NCBI GenBank assembly: GCA_900759015.1
Contig: CAAEUE010000019.1
Span: 62,001-126,000 of the forward strand
DNA: 64,000 nt
Origin: Clostridia bacterium
GTDB lineage: Bacteria; Bacillota; Clostridia; TANB77; CAG-508
Direction of reading: 5' to 3'
In this document: positions 34,395 to 43,210 of the stretch, in pieces
How positions within the stretch are numbered: the stretch's first letter is position 1
How the letters are laid out: every line of letters begins with the position of its first letter
Translations under genes and position numbers: made by a program
The notes under the pieces: generated by a model
Seen by the model: only the letters and a program-made list of their open reading frames with translations
Databases searched by the model: none
Told to the model about the DNA's origin: nothing

Positions 34395-35051
34395 TTATTT
34401 TTTCAAAACATATACTAACCATTTGTTATTATTTGTTCCGCCTTCTGTGTGAAATCCAGAAACTTTAAATTCTGTTTTTTCAATAATTTCATTCATTTCA
34501 TCTTCACTAAAATATCTATAATAACGGTCTGCTCCCATATGATATTCATTAGGAAAATCCACCCATTCTTCATCAACAGCTTTCCCTTCACGATTCATTA
34601 CATTAAAAACAAATAAACCATTATCCTCTAGTGCGTCATACGTTTTTTGTAAAACTTTTAAAGCATCTTCTTTTGTAAAATGAACAAATACTCTCCATGC
34701 AAAAATTCCTGAATATTTCTCATTAAATGTATCCTCTAAGACATTAAATTTTATAGTTTTTACGCCTGTAGATTTAGTTGCATTAATAAAATCTTCTGCT
34801 ACATCACTTGCGGTTACATCATATCCTAACTCTTCTATATATTTTGCATTTTTTCCATCTCCTGAGCCAAATTCAAATACTTTTGAACCTTTAGGTAATG
34901 TACCAATATTAGTTGTAATAAATTTATGCAATTTTTCACTTTTACGTTTTGCCTTTTCCGGATCAAGATTGTCATGTGCAATACTTGTCTTTAAGTATGT
35001 ACATGCCTTTCTATCATATATTTTTAATGTTTCCTCATTTTCTTTACTCAT
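34395..35051 (-). CDS. class I SAM-dependent methyltransferase
   Basis: 218 residues of the Methyltransf_11/25 type: KVFEFGSGDGKNAKYIEELGYDVTASDVAEDFI (motif I and the acidic end of beta-2), and IFAWRVFVHFTKEDALKVLQKTYDALEDNGLFVFNVMN. Substrate unknown. GGAG precedes the ATG. Repeat copy C and a small nucleoside-transferase-like gene follow. Confidence 0.88.
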   Translation of the reverse strand: MSKENEETLKIYDRKACTYLKTSIAHDNLDPEKAKRKSEKLHKFITTNIGTLPKGSKVFEFGSGDGKNAKYIEELGYDVTASDVAEDFINATKSTGVKTIKFNVLEDTFNEKYSGIFAWRVFVHFTKEDALKVLQKTYDALEDNGLFVFNVMNREGKAVDEEWVDFPNEYHMGADRYYRYFSEDEMNEIIEKTEFKVSGFHTEGGTNNNKWLVYVLKK

Positions 35052-35117
35052 AATTTATAATCTCCTCTACTATTATTTTCTCCTACAAATTTTCCTTATC
35101 AATTATTTATTCACTTG

Positions 35118-35161
35118 CATAATAACACAAAAGCAAGTAATTAACAACTAATTACTTGCTT
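35118..35161. repeat. 44-bp hairpin repeat, left copy flanking the toxin-antitoxin pair
   Basis: CATAATAACACAAAAGCAAG then a perfect 13-bp inverted repeat AAGCAAGTAATTA / TAATTACTTGCTT around the loop ACAAC. It matches the copy at 35888-35931 except that the loop is reverse-complemented. It lies just past the toxin stop and may terminate that transcript. Confidence 0.8.
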
Positions 35162-35473
35162 CTATAAATAATTTTTTCTTACATAATACATATGCACAAT
35201 ATAAATTTTTTTATTCTTTTCATTTATAGTATATAAAATTATATAATTGTATATTACAATTCTTCTATATTCTCTATTATATTTATTTTTTATTTTCATA
35301 TATAGTTTAGGCGATTTTTCTAAATTAAGTATAGTATTTCTAATCTTTCTCATTAATTTTTTAGCAGCTTCTTTTGCAACTAATTTTTCAGAAATATATT
35401 TATAAATTTCTCTTATTTCAGCATGACAATCTTCTGTAAATTCAACCTCATATATTTCTGGTTTAGAATTCAT
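35162..35473 (-). CDS. RelE/ParE-type toxin
   Basis: 103 residues, very basic. YEVEFTEDCHAEIREIYKYISEKL at the N-terminus, NLEKSPKLYMKIKNKYNREYRRIVIYNYIILYTINEKNKKIYIVHMYYVRKNY at the C-terminus match ParE/RelE toxins, which act on gyrase or ribosomes. It overlaps the antitoxin gene by 11 nt, the usual arrangement. GGAAG precedes the ATG. Confidence 0.87.
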   Translation of the reverse strand: MNSKPEIYEVEFTEDCHAEIREIYKYISEKLVAKEAAKKLMRKIRNTILNLEKSPKLYMKIKNKYNREYRRIVIYNYIILYTINEKNKKIYIVHMYYVRKNYL

Positions 35474-35702
35474 ATTTTTCTTCCAACTCCTTAAAAATTT
35501 CAGTTGCTTTTACGGTTTTACCTGTTTTAATCTGTTCCTCGGCTCTTATAAGTTTTTTATCTATTTCATCTTCTCCTAGTTTATTTTTATATTCTTCAAT
35601 ACTCATAATTACTACATTATTTTTTTTATTCTTACTAACTATCATTTCTCCATTTGCATTAATTGCTTCTTTCAATTCTTGTATATTTTTTACTTGTTGC
35701 AT
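35463..35702 (-). CDS. Phd/YefM-family antitoxin
   Basis: 79 residues. The N-terminal DNA-binding part reads VKNIQELKEAINANGEMIVSKNKKNNVVIMSIEEYKNKL, typical of Phd/YefM; the C-terminal helix (ATEIFKELEEKYEF) would wrap the toxin. The frame opens with GTG and ATG codons upstream, but GAGGTG points to the ATG at 35702. A TATAAT box at 35730-35735 lies ahead. Confidence 0.83.
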   Translation of the reverse strand: MQQVKNIQELKEAINANGEMIVSKNKKNNVVIMSIEEYKNKLGEDEIDKKLIRAEEQIKTGKTVKATEIFKELEEKYEF

Positions 35703-35729
35703 ATACATCACCTCTTTTTTAATATAAAT

Positions 35730-35735
35730 ATTATA
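35730..35735 (-). promoter_or_regulatory. -10 box of the toxin-antitoxin operon
   Basis: Minus-strand TATAAT; the sequence 17 nt upstream is a poor -35 (TTTTAA). The surrounding AAGTGTACATGTTATAA is partly palindromic and may be the antitoxin operator. Confidence 0.4.
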
Positions 35736-35887
35736 ACATGTACACTTAATAATTAAAATATAAACATCAAATATTATTAATAATATTTTCTACAATATTC
35801 AACTAAATATTGCATTTTATAACACAAAAGACTGAATTTTCTCTTTTTCAGCTAATTTTATCTCCAATGACAACTTACTTTTATCCA

Positions 35888-35931
35888 CATAATAACACAA
35901 AAGCAAGTAATTAGTTGTTAATTACTTGCTT
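35888..35931. repeat. 44-bp hairpin repeat, right copy flanking the toxin-antitoxin pair
   Basis: Same sequence as 35118-35161 (CATAATAACACAAAAGCAAG, arms AAGCAAGTAATTA / TAATTACTTGCTT) with loop GTTGT in place of ACAAC. It lies downstream of nrdG. Between it and the antitoxin gene (35712-35880) I see only AT-rich sequence. Confidence 0.8.
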
Positions 35932-35956
35932 TTTATATATACTAATATAATTTGTA

Positions 35957-35992
35957 TATAGGGATTTAAGGAACGTCCCCAAAATCCCTATA
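35957..35992. repeat. compact palindromic repeat, copy D
   Basis: TATAGGGATTT ... AAATCCCTATA are perfect 11-bp terminal inverted repeats around AAGGAACGTCCCCA. It carries the right-arm core of copies A and E with a closing arm of its own, 13 nt after the nrdG stop. Confidence 0.78.
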
Positions 35993-36005
35993 GTTCCTAT
36001 AACTT

Positions 36006-36494
36006 CTATTTTACTAAATTTATTCCACCATTTTTTAAACTTTTTTGAACATCTATTACTCTTTGGTTTGAGGAACCTTTCCATTTTAATGTTGGATCAT
36101 GTAATTCATCTTCGTAATTTCCATCTACTAATACATCAATATATTTTAACGCATCTTTATCTTTTATTTGCTCAAATTTATAGCCTGACCATGCCCATAC
36201 ATTTTTTTCTGGATATTTTTCTTTAAATGCTTTAGCAAGTTTTGCAGTTCCTTCAATGTTAGTAGGAGCCATTGGCTCCCCACCTAATATAGATAAACCT
36301 TTTACTTCGTTTTTATCACTTAATTCTAGTACCTTATCGATTGTTTCTTGTGTAAATTCTTTTCCCCCTTCGAAATCCCATGTTTCAGGGTTAAAACAGT
36401 TTTTACAATGGAAAGGACATCCTTGCATAAATATAGATACTCTTACTCCTGGCCCGTTTGAAATATCCATTTTTCTAATTAAATTGTATCTCAT
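36006..36494 (-). CDS. nrdG: anaerobic ribonucleotide reductase activating protein
   Basis: NrdG is the radical-SAM activase that places the glycyl radical on NrdD. The 162 residues start MRYNLIRKMDISNGPGVRVSIFMQGCPFHCKNCFNPETW, with the CxxxCxxC cluster ligands (CPFHCKNC) at about 26-33, then LSILGGEPMAP. Length and sequence are typical. It follows nrdD by 2 nt. Confidence 0.95.
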   Translation of the reverse strand: MRYNLIRKMDISNGPGVRVSIFMQGCPFHCKNCFNPETWDFEGGKEFTQETIDKVLELSDKNEVKGLSILGGEPMAPTNIEGTAKLAKAFKEKYPEKNVWAWSGYKFEQIKDKDALKYIDVLVDGNYEDELHDPTLKWKGSSNQRVIDVQKSLKNGGINLVK

Positions 36495-36496
36495 AA

Positions 36497-38686
36497 TTAT
36501 GCCTCCTTGTTATCGATATGTAAAACTCTTTCTTTTATTTCTTGTGTTCTTCCTTTATTCCAGAAGTTTGTTCCGATATATCCACAAGTACGTCTTGCAA
36601 CATTTAATGTATTATGATCTCTATTTCCACAGTTTGGACAATACCATTCTAAATCGTCATCTATTAATATTTCTCCAGTATAACCACATTTTTGGCAATA
36701 GTCAGATTTTGTATTTAGTTCTGCATACATAATGTTATCATAAATAAATTGAATTACTTCGATTACTGCATCTATATTTCCTTGTAAGTTTGGTGTTTCT
36801 ACATAAGAAATAGCTCCACCAGGACTTAATACTTGGAATTCGCTCTCTAATTTTAATTTAGAAAATGCGTCTATTTCTTCGAATACAGGAACATGGTATG
36901 AATTAGTAATATAATTTCTATCTGTAATTCCTTTAACTGTTCCAAATCTTTCTCTTAAGCATTTAGCAAATTTATATGTTGTTGATTCTATTGGTGTTCC
37001 ATAAACTGAATAATCTAAATCTTCTTCTGCTTTCCATTTATTTGTTGCATCATTTAGATGTTGCATTACTTTTAATCCAAATTCTTTTCCTGGTCCGTTA
37101 TCTGTATGGCTATGTCCTGTCATAACTTTAACACATTCATATAAACCAGCATATCCAAGTGAAATTGTTGAATATCCATGATGTAATAATTCATGTATTG
37201 ACTCACCCTTTTCTAATCTTGCTAATGCTCCATGTTGCCATAAAATAGGTGCTACATCACTTGTTACTTTGCTTAATCTCTTATGTCTTATTTGTAATGC
37301 TCTATGACATAATTCTAATCTTTCATCAAATATTTTCCAAAATTCATCCATATCACCATCTGCAGAAAGTGCAACATCTGGTAAATTAATTGTTACAACA
37401 CCTTGGTTGAATCTTCCATAATATTTACCTTTTCCTTCTACATAATTTTTAGCTTTTGCAATATTTCCTATATTTAACATTCTATCAGGAGTTAAGAATG
37501 ATCTACAACCCATACATGGATAACAATCTCCATCACCTAGGATATTTTTCTTATATTTTAACATCATTTTTTCTGATATATAATCTGGAACCATTCTTTT
37601 AGCTGTACATTCTGCAGCTAGTTTTGTTAAATACCAATATTTGCTACCTTCACGAATGTTATCTTCTTCAAGTACATATAAAAGTTTTGGGAAAGCAGGT
37701 GTTATATATACGCCTTTTTCGTTTTTGAATCCTAATATTCTTTGTTTTAAGAACTCTTCGATTATCATTGCAAGTTCGTCTTTATATTCTTCTGTTTCTC
37801 CCAAATACATGCAAACTGATAAGAATGGTGCTTGTCCATTTGTATTTGTCATAGAGTTTACTTGATAATTAAATGTTTGAACTCCATCTTCAACTTCTTT
37901 TTTAGTATCTTGCATAGCATATTTTTCGCAATCTTTTTTGCTGAAATTTCTTGCTTGATATTTCTTTAAGTATTTTTCGTAACTTAATCTTACAAATGGT
38001 GCTAAATGTGTAAGTGATACTGTTGCTCCACCATAGCTTGATGATGTTACTGCTAATATTATTTGTGTTGCTATTGTTGCTGCTGTTAAAAATCTATGTG
38101 GTTTTTCTATCATAACTCCATTTATTACTGTTCCATTTTGTAGCATATCATCTAGGTTAATTAATTCACAATTATGAAGAGCATTTTGCGCAAAATAATC
38201 AGCATCATGAAAATGTATAATACCTGCATCATGTGCTTCTACTATATCTTCAGGGAGTAAAAATCTTCTTGTTATATCTGTACTTGTTATTCCTGCTAAG
38301 TAGTCTCTTTGTGTTGTAACTACTTCTGCATTTTTATTAGAATTTTCACTATTCCAATATTCATTTTCTCCTTCTATTAATTCTTTAATTGATTTATCTG
38401 TTGTATTTGCTTTTCTTACTAACTCTCTAGTATATCTATATGTTATATATTTTTTTGCTAATTGATATTTATCAAATTCCATTAATTTTTGTTCAATTAT
38501 ATCTTGAATATCTTCAACTAAGATTCTTTTTTTATTTAAGTCTTCAATATATTTTATAATTTCTTTAATTTCTTCCTTAGTTGCTCTTTCTCTTCCTCTT
38601 ACCTCCTCATTTGCTTTTCCTATTGCTACTCTAATTTTTTCTGGGTCATAGTCTACAATATGGCCATCTCTTTTTACGATTTTCAT
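36497..38686 (-). CDS. nrdD: anaerobic ribonucleoside-triphosphate reductase
   Basis: NrdD makes dNTPs without oxygen using a glycyl radical. The 729 residues include an N-terminal ATP cone (KIVKRDGHIVDYDPEKIRVAIGKA), the ten-strand barrel with GDGDCYPCMGCRSFLTPD, a zinc site (CQKCGY and CPNCG) near the C-terminus, and the glycyl radical loop RRTCGYIGTNFWNKGR. GGGGAGG precedes the ATG. Transcribed divergently from a Crp/Fnr-type regulator gene. Confidence 0.95.
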   Translation of the reverse strand: MKIVKRDGHIVDYDPEKIRVAIGKANEEVRGRERATKEEIKEIIKYIEDLNKKRILVEDIQDIIEQKLMEFDKYQLAKKYITYRYTRELVRKANTTDKSIKELIEGENEYWNSENSNKNAEVVTTQRDYLAGITSTDITRRFLLPEDIVEAHDAGIIHFHDADYFAQNALHNCELINLDDMLQNGTVINGVMIEKPHRFLTAATIATQIILAVTSSSYGGATVSLTHLAPFVRLSYEKYLKKYQARNFSKKDCEKYAMQDTKKEVEDGVQTFNYQVNSMTNTNGQAPFLSVCMYLGETEEYKDELAMIIEEFLKQRILGFKNEKGVYITPAFPKLLYVLEEDNIREGSKYWYLTKLAAECTAKRMVPDYISEKMMLKYKKNILGDGDCYPCMGCRSFLTPDRMLNIGNIAKAKNYVEGKGKYYGRFNQGVVTINLPDVALSADGDMDEFWKIFDERLELCHRALQIRHKRLSKVTSDVAPILWQHGALARLEKGESIHELLHHGYSTISLGYAGLYECVKVMTGHSHTDNGPGKEFGLKVMQHLNDATNKWKAEEDLDYSVYGTPIESTTYKFAKCLRERFGTVKGITDRNYITNSYHVPVFEEIDAFSKLKLESEFQVLSPGGAISYVETPNLQGNIDAVIEVIQFIYDNIMYAELNTKSDYCQKCGYTGEILIDDDLEWYCPNCGNRDHNTLNVARRTCGYIGTNFWNKGRTQEIKERVLHIDNKEA

Positions 38687-38763
38687 TCTTTTGTTCCTCC
38701 CCTGATTTATTTTTTTGTATTATTTATTACGAGTAAATCTTATATATAATTTCATATATATAC

Positions 38764-38781
38764 AAGTTGCACTTGCAACTT
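38764..38781. promoter_or_regulatory. palindromic operator between nrdD and the Crp/Fnr gene
   Basis: AAGTTGCA-CT-TGCAACTT, 8-bp perfect arms. It overlaps the -35 of the plus-strand promoter (TTGCAA 38773-38778, TAAAAT 38796-38801, 17-nt spacer) and lies upstream of nrdD on the other strand. Probable site for the adjacent regulator. Confidence 0.6.
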
Positions 38782-38819
38782 TTTTATTTTTTTGTTAAAA
38801 TTTTTTTCAGGTGATGAAA

Positions 38820-39455
38820 ATGAGGCTTCCATTTGAGGGATTAACGAAATTGCAAATAGGCAAACTCCTTGTACTTCTAGGAGTTCACAGGTATAGGTAT
38901 GCTAAAGGTGAAGAGATACTACCTACTATAAAAAATGATAATATTATAGGAATTGTACTTAGTGGATTTGCCCAAATCATGAATATAGAGTACAATGGCA
39001 ACGAAATGGTACAGGAAAATCTTGGAAAAGATAGTGTGTTTGGTACAACTATTTCTGCAACCAATAGTGAAGACTGTCAAATAATTGCAAAAGAAGATAC
39101 AGAAGTACTCATTATAGACTATGTAAAACTTATGAGACCTGAAAACACTAATCATAATTATTTTAATATATTTTTAAGTAACTTATTTGATATAATCAAT
39201 ACAAAATATAGAGAAACTAATGAAAGAGTTAAAGTTTTAGAGAAAAAACAAATACGTGAAAAATTACTTAAATTTTTTGAAATTGAACATAGAAAGAGTC
39301 ATTCTAAAAATATTTATTTAAGTTTTCCTTTTAAGGATTTAGCAGATTACCTTGCAATTGATAGATCTGCAATGTTTAGAGAATTAAAACATTTAAAAGA
39401 TGATAAACTTATAGAAGTTGATGGTAGAAAAATAAAGATATTGTATGAGATATAA
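38820..39455 (+). CDS. Crp/Fnr family transcription regulator
   Basis: 211 residues: a cyclic-nucleotide-fold sensor domain (RYAKGEEILPTIKNDNIIGIVLSGFAQIM, ENLGKDSVFGTTIS) and a C-terminal HTH (FPFKDLADYLAIDRSAMFRELKHLKDDKLIEVDGRKIKIL). Only one Cys is present, so it cannot bind an Fe-S cluster like Fnr. The frame opens with GTG at 38811; AGGTGA favours the ATG at 38820. Its divergent position suggests control of nrdDG and of itself. Confidence 0.88.
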   Translation: MRLPFEGLTKLQIGKLLVLLGVHRYRYAKGEEILPTIKNDNIIGIVLSGFAQIMNIEYNGNEMVQENLGKDSVFGTTISATNSEDCQIIAKEDTEVLIIDYVKLMRPENTNHNYFNIFLSNLFDIINTKYRETNERVKVLEKKQIREKLLKFFEIEHRKSHSKNIYLSFPFKDLADYLAIDRSAMFRELKHLKDDKLIEVDGRKIKILYEI

Positions 39456-39457
39456 CC

Positions 39458-39495
39458 AAAATCACAAAAGTCAAACGACTTTTGTGATTTTTTTC
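39458..39495 (+). terminator. terminator of the Crp/Fnr-type gene
   Basis: AAAATCACAAAAGTC pairs with GACTTTTGTGATTTT over a 4-nt loop and runs into a T-tract. Confidence 0.85.
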
Positions 39496-39546
39496 ACATT
39501 TTTCGAAGGACTTTTGTTACATTCTTACACATTTTTCAAACGACTT

Positions 39547-40641
39547 TTATTTTCCAAAGTACTCTTTTATCTCTTTCATCCTATTCATTTGGTCAACTTT
39601 AAATGGACATCTCTTATTACAATGACCGCAACTTATGCAATCTTGTGCTGTTTTTTCTAAATTCAAATAATGATCTTTTGCTAATTTATCACCAGCTAAA
39701 GATAAATCATAATATTTATTAATTAATCCAATATCTAATCTCATTGGGCATGGCATACAATGATTACAATAAACGCATTTACCTGTTACATCTACTGGTG
39801 CAAATTCTCCAATAATAGAATAATCTTTTTCTTCTGCAGTTGCTTCAGTATATTTTAGTATTTCTTTCAAATCATCCATACCTCTTATTCCTGGAAGTAC
39901 CGTTAACACTCCTGGTCTATCTAAAGCATATTGCATACATTGTATCTTGGTTAATTTTCTACCAAATGGAGAAGTTTTTTCATCTAATAATTGTCCGCCA
40001 GAAAAAGGTTTCATAACAGAAATTCCTACACCTTCTGCTTCACATCTTTTATATAAATTCATTCTTTCATCTGCTGACCCGTTAGCATAATCCCCGTGAT
40101 GATAATCATAGCCGGGATTAATACTAAACATTACCATATCAATTAATTTTGTATCTAAAATCTCGTTAATTAATTCTGGTGTATGTGATGAAACACCTAT
40201 ATGTTTTACAATTCCTTTTTGTTTTAATTCTAATATGTAATCTAATATTCCATTTTTTTGATAAGCTTTCCAGTCACTCTCTTCATCTAAACAATGTATA
40301 AAGCCATAATCAATATAATCTGTTTTAAGCTCCTTTAATTGCCACTCAATTGATTTTTTTACAGTATCTAAATTTGTTGTCCAACCATATGTACCTGTTT
40401 CATAATTTGCTCCAAAATGAATTTGGTATATTACTTTGTCTCTTACTTTTTCAAATGCTTCTCCGTAATATGGAAAACATTTAGCATCTCCTGCTGCTAA
40501 ATCGAAATAATTTACTCCATTTTCAAATGCGTATTTTAACGTTTGAATTACCTCTTCTTTATTTGCATTTGATATAGAACTTGAACCTATACCTATAACA
40601 CTTATTCTATCATTAGTTCTTTTATTAATACGATATTCCAT
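39547..40641 (-). CDS. aldo/keto reductase with C-terminal ferredoxin-like domain
   Basis: 364 residues. An AKR barrel (YRINKRTNDRISVIGIGSSS, YFDLAAGDAKCF, YIDYGFIHCLDEESDW, VGVSSHTPELI-type HIGVSSHTPEL) is followed by two four-cysteine sets, CVYCNHCMPCP and CISCGHCNKRCP (about 290-350), which should bind two 4Fe-4S clusters. Such fusions are common in anaerobes and may pass electrons to or from ferredoxin. The alpha/beta hydrolase terminator lies between it and its neighbour, so it is probably transcribed separately. Confidence 0.9.
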   Translation of the reverse strand: MEYRINKRTNDRISVIGIGSSSISNANKEEVIQTLKYAFENGVNYFDLAAGDAKCFPYYGEAFEKVRDKVIYQIHFGANYETGTYGWTTNLDTVKKSIEWQLKELKTDYIDYGFIHCLDEESDWKAYQKNGILDYILELKQKGIVKHIGVSSHTPELINEILDTKLIDMVMFSINPGYDYHHGDYANGSADERMNLYKRCEAEGVGISVMKPFSGGQLLDEKTSPFGRKLTKIQCMQYALDRPGVLTVLPGIRGMDDLKEILKYTEATAEEKDYSIIGEFAPVDVTGKCVYCNHCMPCPMRLDIGLINKYYDLSLAGDKLAKDHYLNLEKTAQDCISCGHCNKRCPFKVDQMNRMKEIKEYFGK

Positions 40642-40675
40642 AATTATTTCTCCTTTTTTGTTTTATCATAACATT

Positions 40676-40712
40676 AAAGGCAAATAACTATCAACTAATT
40701 ATTTGCCTTTTT
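40676..40712 (-). terminator. terminator of the LysR-controlled operon
   Basis: AAAGGCAAATAA pairs with TTATTTGCCTTT; located 12 nt after the alpha/beta hydrolase stop. Its loop and arms recall the 44-bp hairpin repeats but the stem differs. Confidence 0.7.
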
Positions 40713-40723
40713 AATACAGTAGC

Positions 40724-41713
40724 TTATTTTAAATATGTTTTAAAGAATTCTTCTATTTTATCAAATGGAATTATATCTTTTCTATCATATAAATCTGTAT
40801 GAACAGCATTTGGAATAATCATTAATTCTTTATTGTCTGTATATTTACTGTTTTCTGTCATATTTTTATATGCATCTTTGCTCATATAACATGAATGTGC
40901 TTTTTCGCCATGAATTATTAAAACTGCATTTCTTATTTCATTAGTATATTTTAAAATAGGCATATTCATAAATGACATTGTTCCAGTTACATTCCAACCA
41001 TCATTTGAATTTAAAGATCTTTCATGATATCCACGTTTTGTTTTATAGTAATCATAATAATCTTTTACAAAGAATGGTGCATCTTCTGGTAATGGATCTA
41101 CAACTCCTCCAGCTCTTTTATAAGTTCCTGTTTTGTAATCTTCTGTTCTTTGACTGTTTAGAGCAACACGAGAATTATGTCTGTCTTCTTCGCTATCTTG
41201 TGCATCAAAATATCCATTTGCATTAATTCTACTCATATCATACATTGTTGAAGCAACAGTAGCTTTTATTCTTGTATCTAATGCTGCAGTGTTTAATGCT
41301 AATCCTCCCCAGCCACAAATTCCTATAATTCCAATTCTTTCTGGATCAACATTATCTTGTACAGACAAAAAGTCAACTGCAGCCTGAAAATCTTCTGTAT
41401 TAATATCTGGTGATGCAACATATCTTGGTGTTCCTGTACTTTCTCCTATATATGAAGGATCAAATGCAATCGTCAAGAATCCTCTTTCTGCCATTTCTTG
41501 TGCATATAATCCAGATGCTTGCTCTTTGACTGCTCCAAAAGGTCCGCATACAGCTATAGCTGGTAATTTTTCTGTAGCCTCTTTTGGTTCATATAAATCT
41601 GCTACTAGTGTTATTCCATAACGATTATGAAATGTTACCTTTCTATGATTTACCATTTCACTTTTTGGGAATGTTTTATCCCATTCTTGAACTAAATTTA
41701 ATTTTTCTTTCAT
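40724..41713 (-). CDS. alpha/beta hydrolase, dienelactone hydrolase-like, Cys nucleophile
   Basis: 329 residues. VTFHNRYGITLVADLYEP opens the fold; the nucleophile elbow reads GIIGICGWGGLAL with Cys instead of Ser, as in dienelactone hydrolases. A later Asp and the His in IPNAVHTDLYD would complete the triad. The family call as a YcjY-type/dienelactone-like hydrolase is good; the substrate is unknown. It ends the LysR-controlled operon and lies 18 nt after the acetyltransferase. Confidence 0.87.
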   Translation of the reverse strand: MKEKLNLVQEWDKTFPKSEMVNHRKVTFHNRYGITLVADLYEPKEATEKLPAIAVCGPFGAVKEQASGLYAQEMAERGFLTIAFDPSYIGESTGTPRYVASPDINTEDFQAAVDFLSVQDNVDPERIGIIGICGWGGLALNTAALDTRIKATVASTMYDMSRINANGYFDAQDSEEDRHNSRVALNSQRTEDYKTGTYKRAGGVVDPLPEDAPFFVKDYYDYYKTKRGYHERSLNSNDGWNVTGTMSFMNMPILKYTNEIRNAVLIIHGEKAHSCYMSKDAYKNMTENSKYTDNKELMIIPNAVHTDLYDRKDIIPFDKIEEFFKTYLK

Positions 41714-41731
41714 TTTTTATCATCCTTTCTT

Positions 41732-42307
41732 TTAAATATTTATATTAATAGATTTTATTTTCCTTGCTGGAACTCCGCCAACAACTGAATTTTCAGGAAC
41801 ATCTTTAGAAACAACCGCTCCTGCTGCAATTATAGCTCCATCTCCTATGCTAACTCCAGGAAGAATAGTTGCATTCGCGCCTATCCAAACATTCTTACCA
41901 ATATGAATTGGTTCTGGCATAAGGTCTGCACGATTATTAACATCAGAACTATGATTTAATGTAGCCAAAACAACATTATGACCTATAAGAGAACCATCTC
42001 CTATTGTAATACCTCCTTGATCTTGAAATTTACAACCACTATTTATAAATACATTTTTGCCAATTGATAAGTTTTTACCACAATCAGTATAAAATGGTGG
42101 AAATAGAGAAAATGTTTCATCTACTGTTTTACCTGTAAGTTCTGTCATAATTTCTCTAATTTCTTCTGGTGTATGATATGTACTATTTAATTCTGAAGTT
42201 AATTTCATTGCATCTTGTGAAAGTGAACACATTTTAATATGTGTAGGTGAATTGGCTTTTACAGTTTCGCCACTATTCATTTTGTCCAAAAATTCTTGTA
42301 CTTCCAT
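41732..42307 (-). CDS. hexapeptide-repeat O-acetyltransferase (maltose/galactoside type)
   Basis: 191 residues with the left-handed beta-helix of the LacA/Maa family: FPPFYTDCGKNLSIGKNVFINSGCKFQDQGGITIGDGSLIGHNVVLATLNHS (catalytic His near 114) and IHIGKNVWIGANATILPGVSIGDGAIIAAGAVV. It moves acetyl groups from acetyl-CoA to sugars or similar hydroxyls. Co-transcribed with DUF3737 (13 nt) and the hydrolase. Confidence 0.92.
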   Translation of the reverse strand: MEVQEFLDKMNSGETVKANSPTHIKMCSLSQDAMKLTSELNSTYHTPEEIREIMTELTGKTVDETFSLFPPFYTDCGKNLSIGKNVFINSGCKFQDQGGITIGDGSLIGHNVVLATLNHSSDVNNRADLMPEPIHIGKNVWIGANATILPGVSIGDGAIIAAGAVVSKDVPENSVVGGVPARKIKSININI

Positions 42308-42320
42308 AATACCTCCTGTA

Positions 42321-43178
42321 TTAAACTTTTTTTCTAATTATTACTTTTCCGTTAACTTCCATTATAGAATCTTCATTTATTATTTCGCCAACAGAGTCAA
42401 CTGTAATTGTACCTGATTTTGGATTTTTAATTGACATTACATTTCCTTTAATATCTGCATCGACTTCTGAATATTCAAATGCTAAATCTGTATCTTCCAT
42501 TGTACAATTAATTAATTTTAAATTTTTGCAGTAACAAAGTGGTTGTGTTCCTATAATTTTACAATTTATAAGTGTTAAACCATCTGAGAACCATGCAAGA
42601 TATTCTCCTTTTATAACTGAATCTCTAACAGTTACATTTTTACTATGCCAAAAAGCATCCTTTGTATCTAGTTTGCAATTTTCTATCTCTAAATTCTCCA
42701 TATATTGGAATGAATATTTTCCTTGAAATTCTACATTTTTCAATTTAACATTTTTGCTATCTAAAAAAATATATTCTGATGTGATTTTTGTATTTTCCAT
42801 AGTTACATTATTACATTTCCAACCAAATTCTGGTGAAACAATATTTGAATTTTTAATTACTGTATCATTACATTCTCTTAATAATTTTATTCCTTCTAAA
42901 TCACAATTATCGATTAGACCATTATCAGCATACCATATTGGAGCTCTTGTTTTATCATCAAAAGTAGAATGTATTAATTCATATGTTTTAGCATGCCATA
43001 AAGGATATCTTAAAGAAAATTTACTATCAATAACTCTTACATTTCTTGTTTCTTTTAGTACAGATTCACCATCTTGTGGACCTGCAAAAGTACAATTTCT
43101 AACTTCTGTATCTTTTAAATTATATAATGCTCTTTCTTCATCAAAAGTTTGATTTTCTATTGTATTTTTAATTTCCAT
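42321..43178 (-). CDS. DUF3737 family protein (right-handed beta-helix-like)
   Basis: About 285 residues made of repeated N-hhxN-sxh units (VRNCTFAGPQDGESVLKETRNVRVIDSKFSLRYPLWHAKT, APIWYADNGLIDNCDLEG, LRECNDTVIKNSNIVSPEFGWKCNNVTMENT), a beta-helix signature of DUF3737. Function unknown; members are widespread in gut Firmicutes next to such redox genes. The frame opens at 43196, but AGGGAAG suits the ATG at 43178. Confidence 0.85.
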   Translation of the reverse strand: MEIKNTIENQTFDEERALYNLKDTEVRNCTFAGPQDGESVLKETRNVRVIDSKFSLRYPLWHAKTYELIHSTFDDKTRAPIWYADNGLIDNCDLEGIKLLRECNDTVIKNSNIVSPEFGWKCNNVTMENTKITSEYIFLDSKNVKLKNVEFQGKYSFQYMENLEIENCKLDTKDAFWHSKNVTVRDSVIKGEYLAWFSDGLTLINCKIIGTQPLCYCKNLKLINCTMEDTDLAFEYSEVDADIKGNVMSIKNPKSGTITVDSVGEIINEDSIMEVNGKVIIRKKV

Positions 43179-43210
43179 TTTATCTCTTCCCTTCATGTAA
43201 ATTATTATTT

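Noticed and set aside
34345..34422. N-terminal extension of the DUF4406-like gene
   Set aside because: The added 26 residues are translated repeat copy C; a strong GGAGG marks the ATG at 34344.
35118..35931. CRISPR-like array around the toxin-antitoxin genes
   Set aside because: Only two repeat copies, 770 nt apart with genes between, and each is a hairpin; this is a flanking repeat, not an array. No other array-like spacing was seen in the window.
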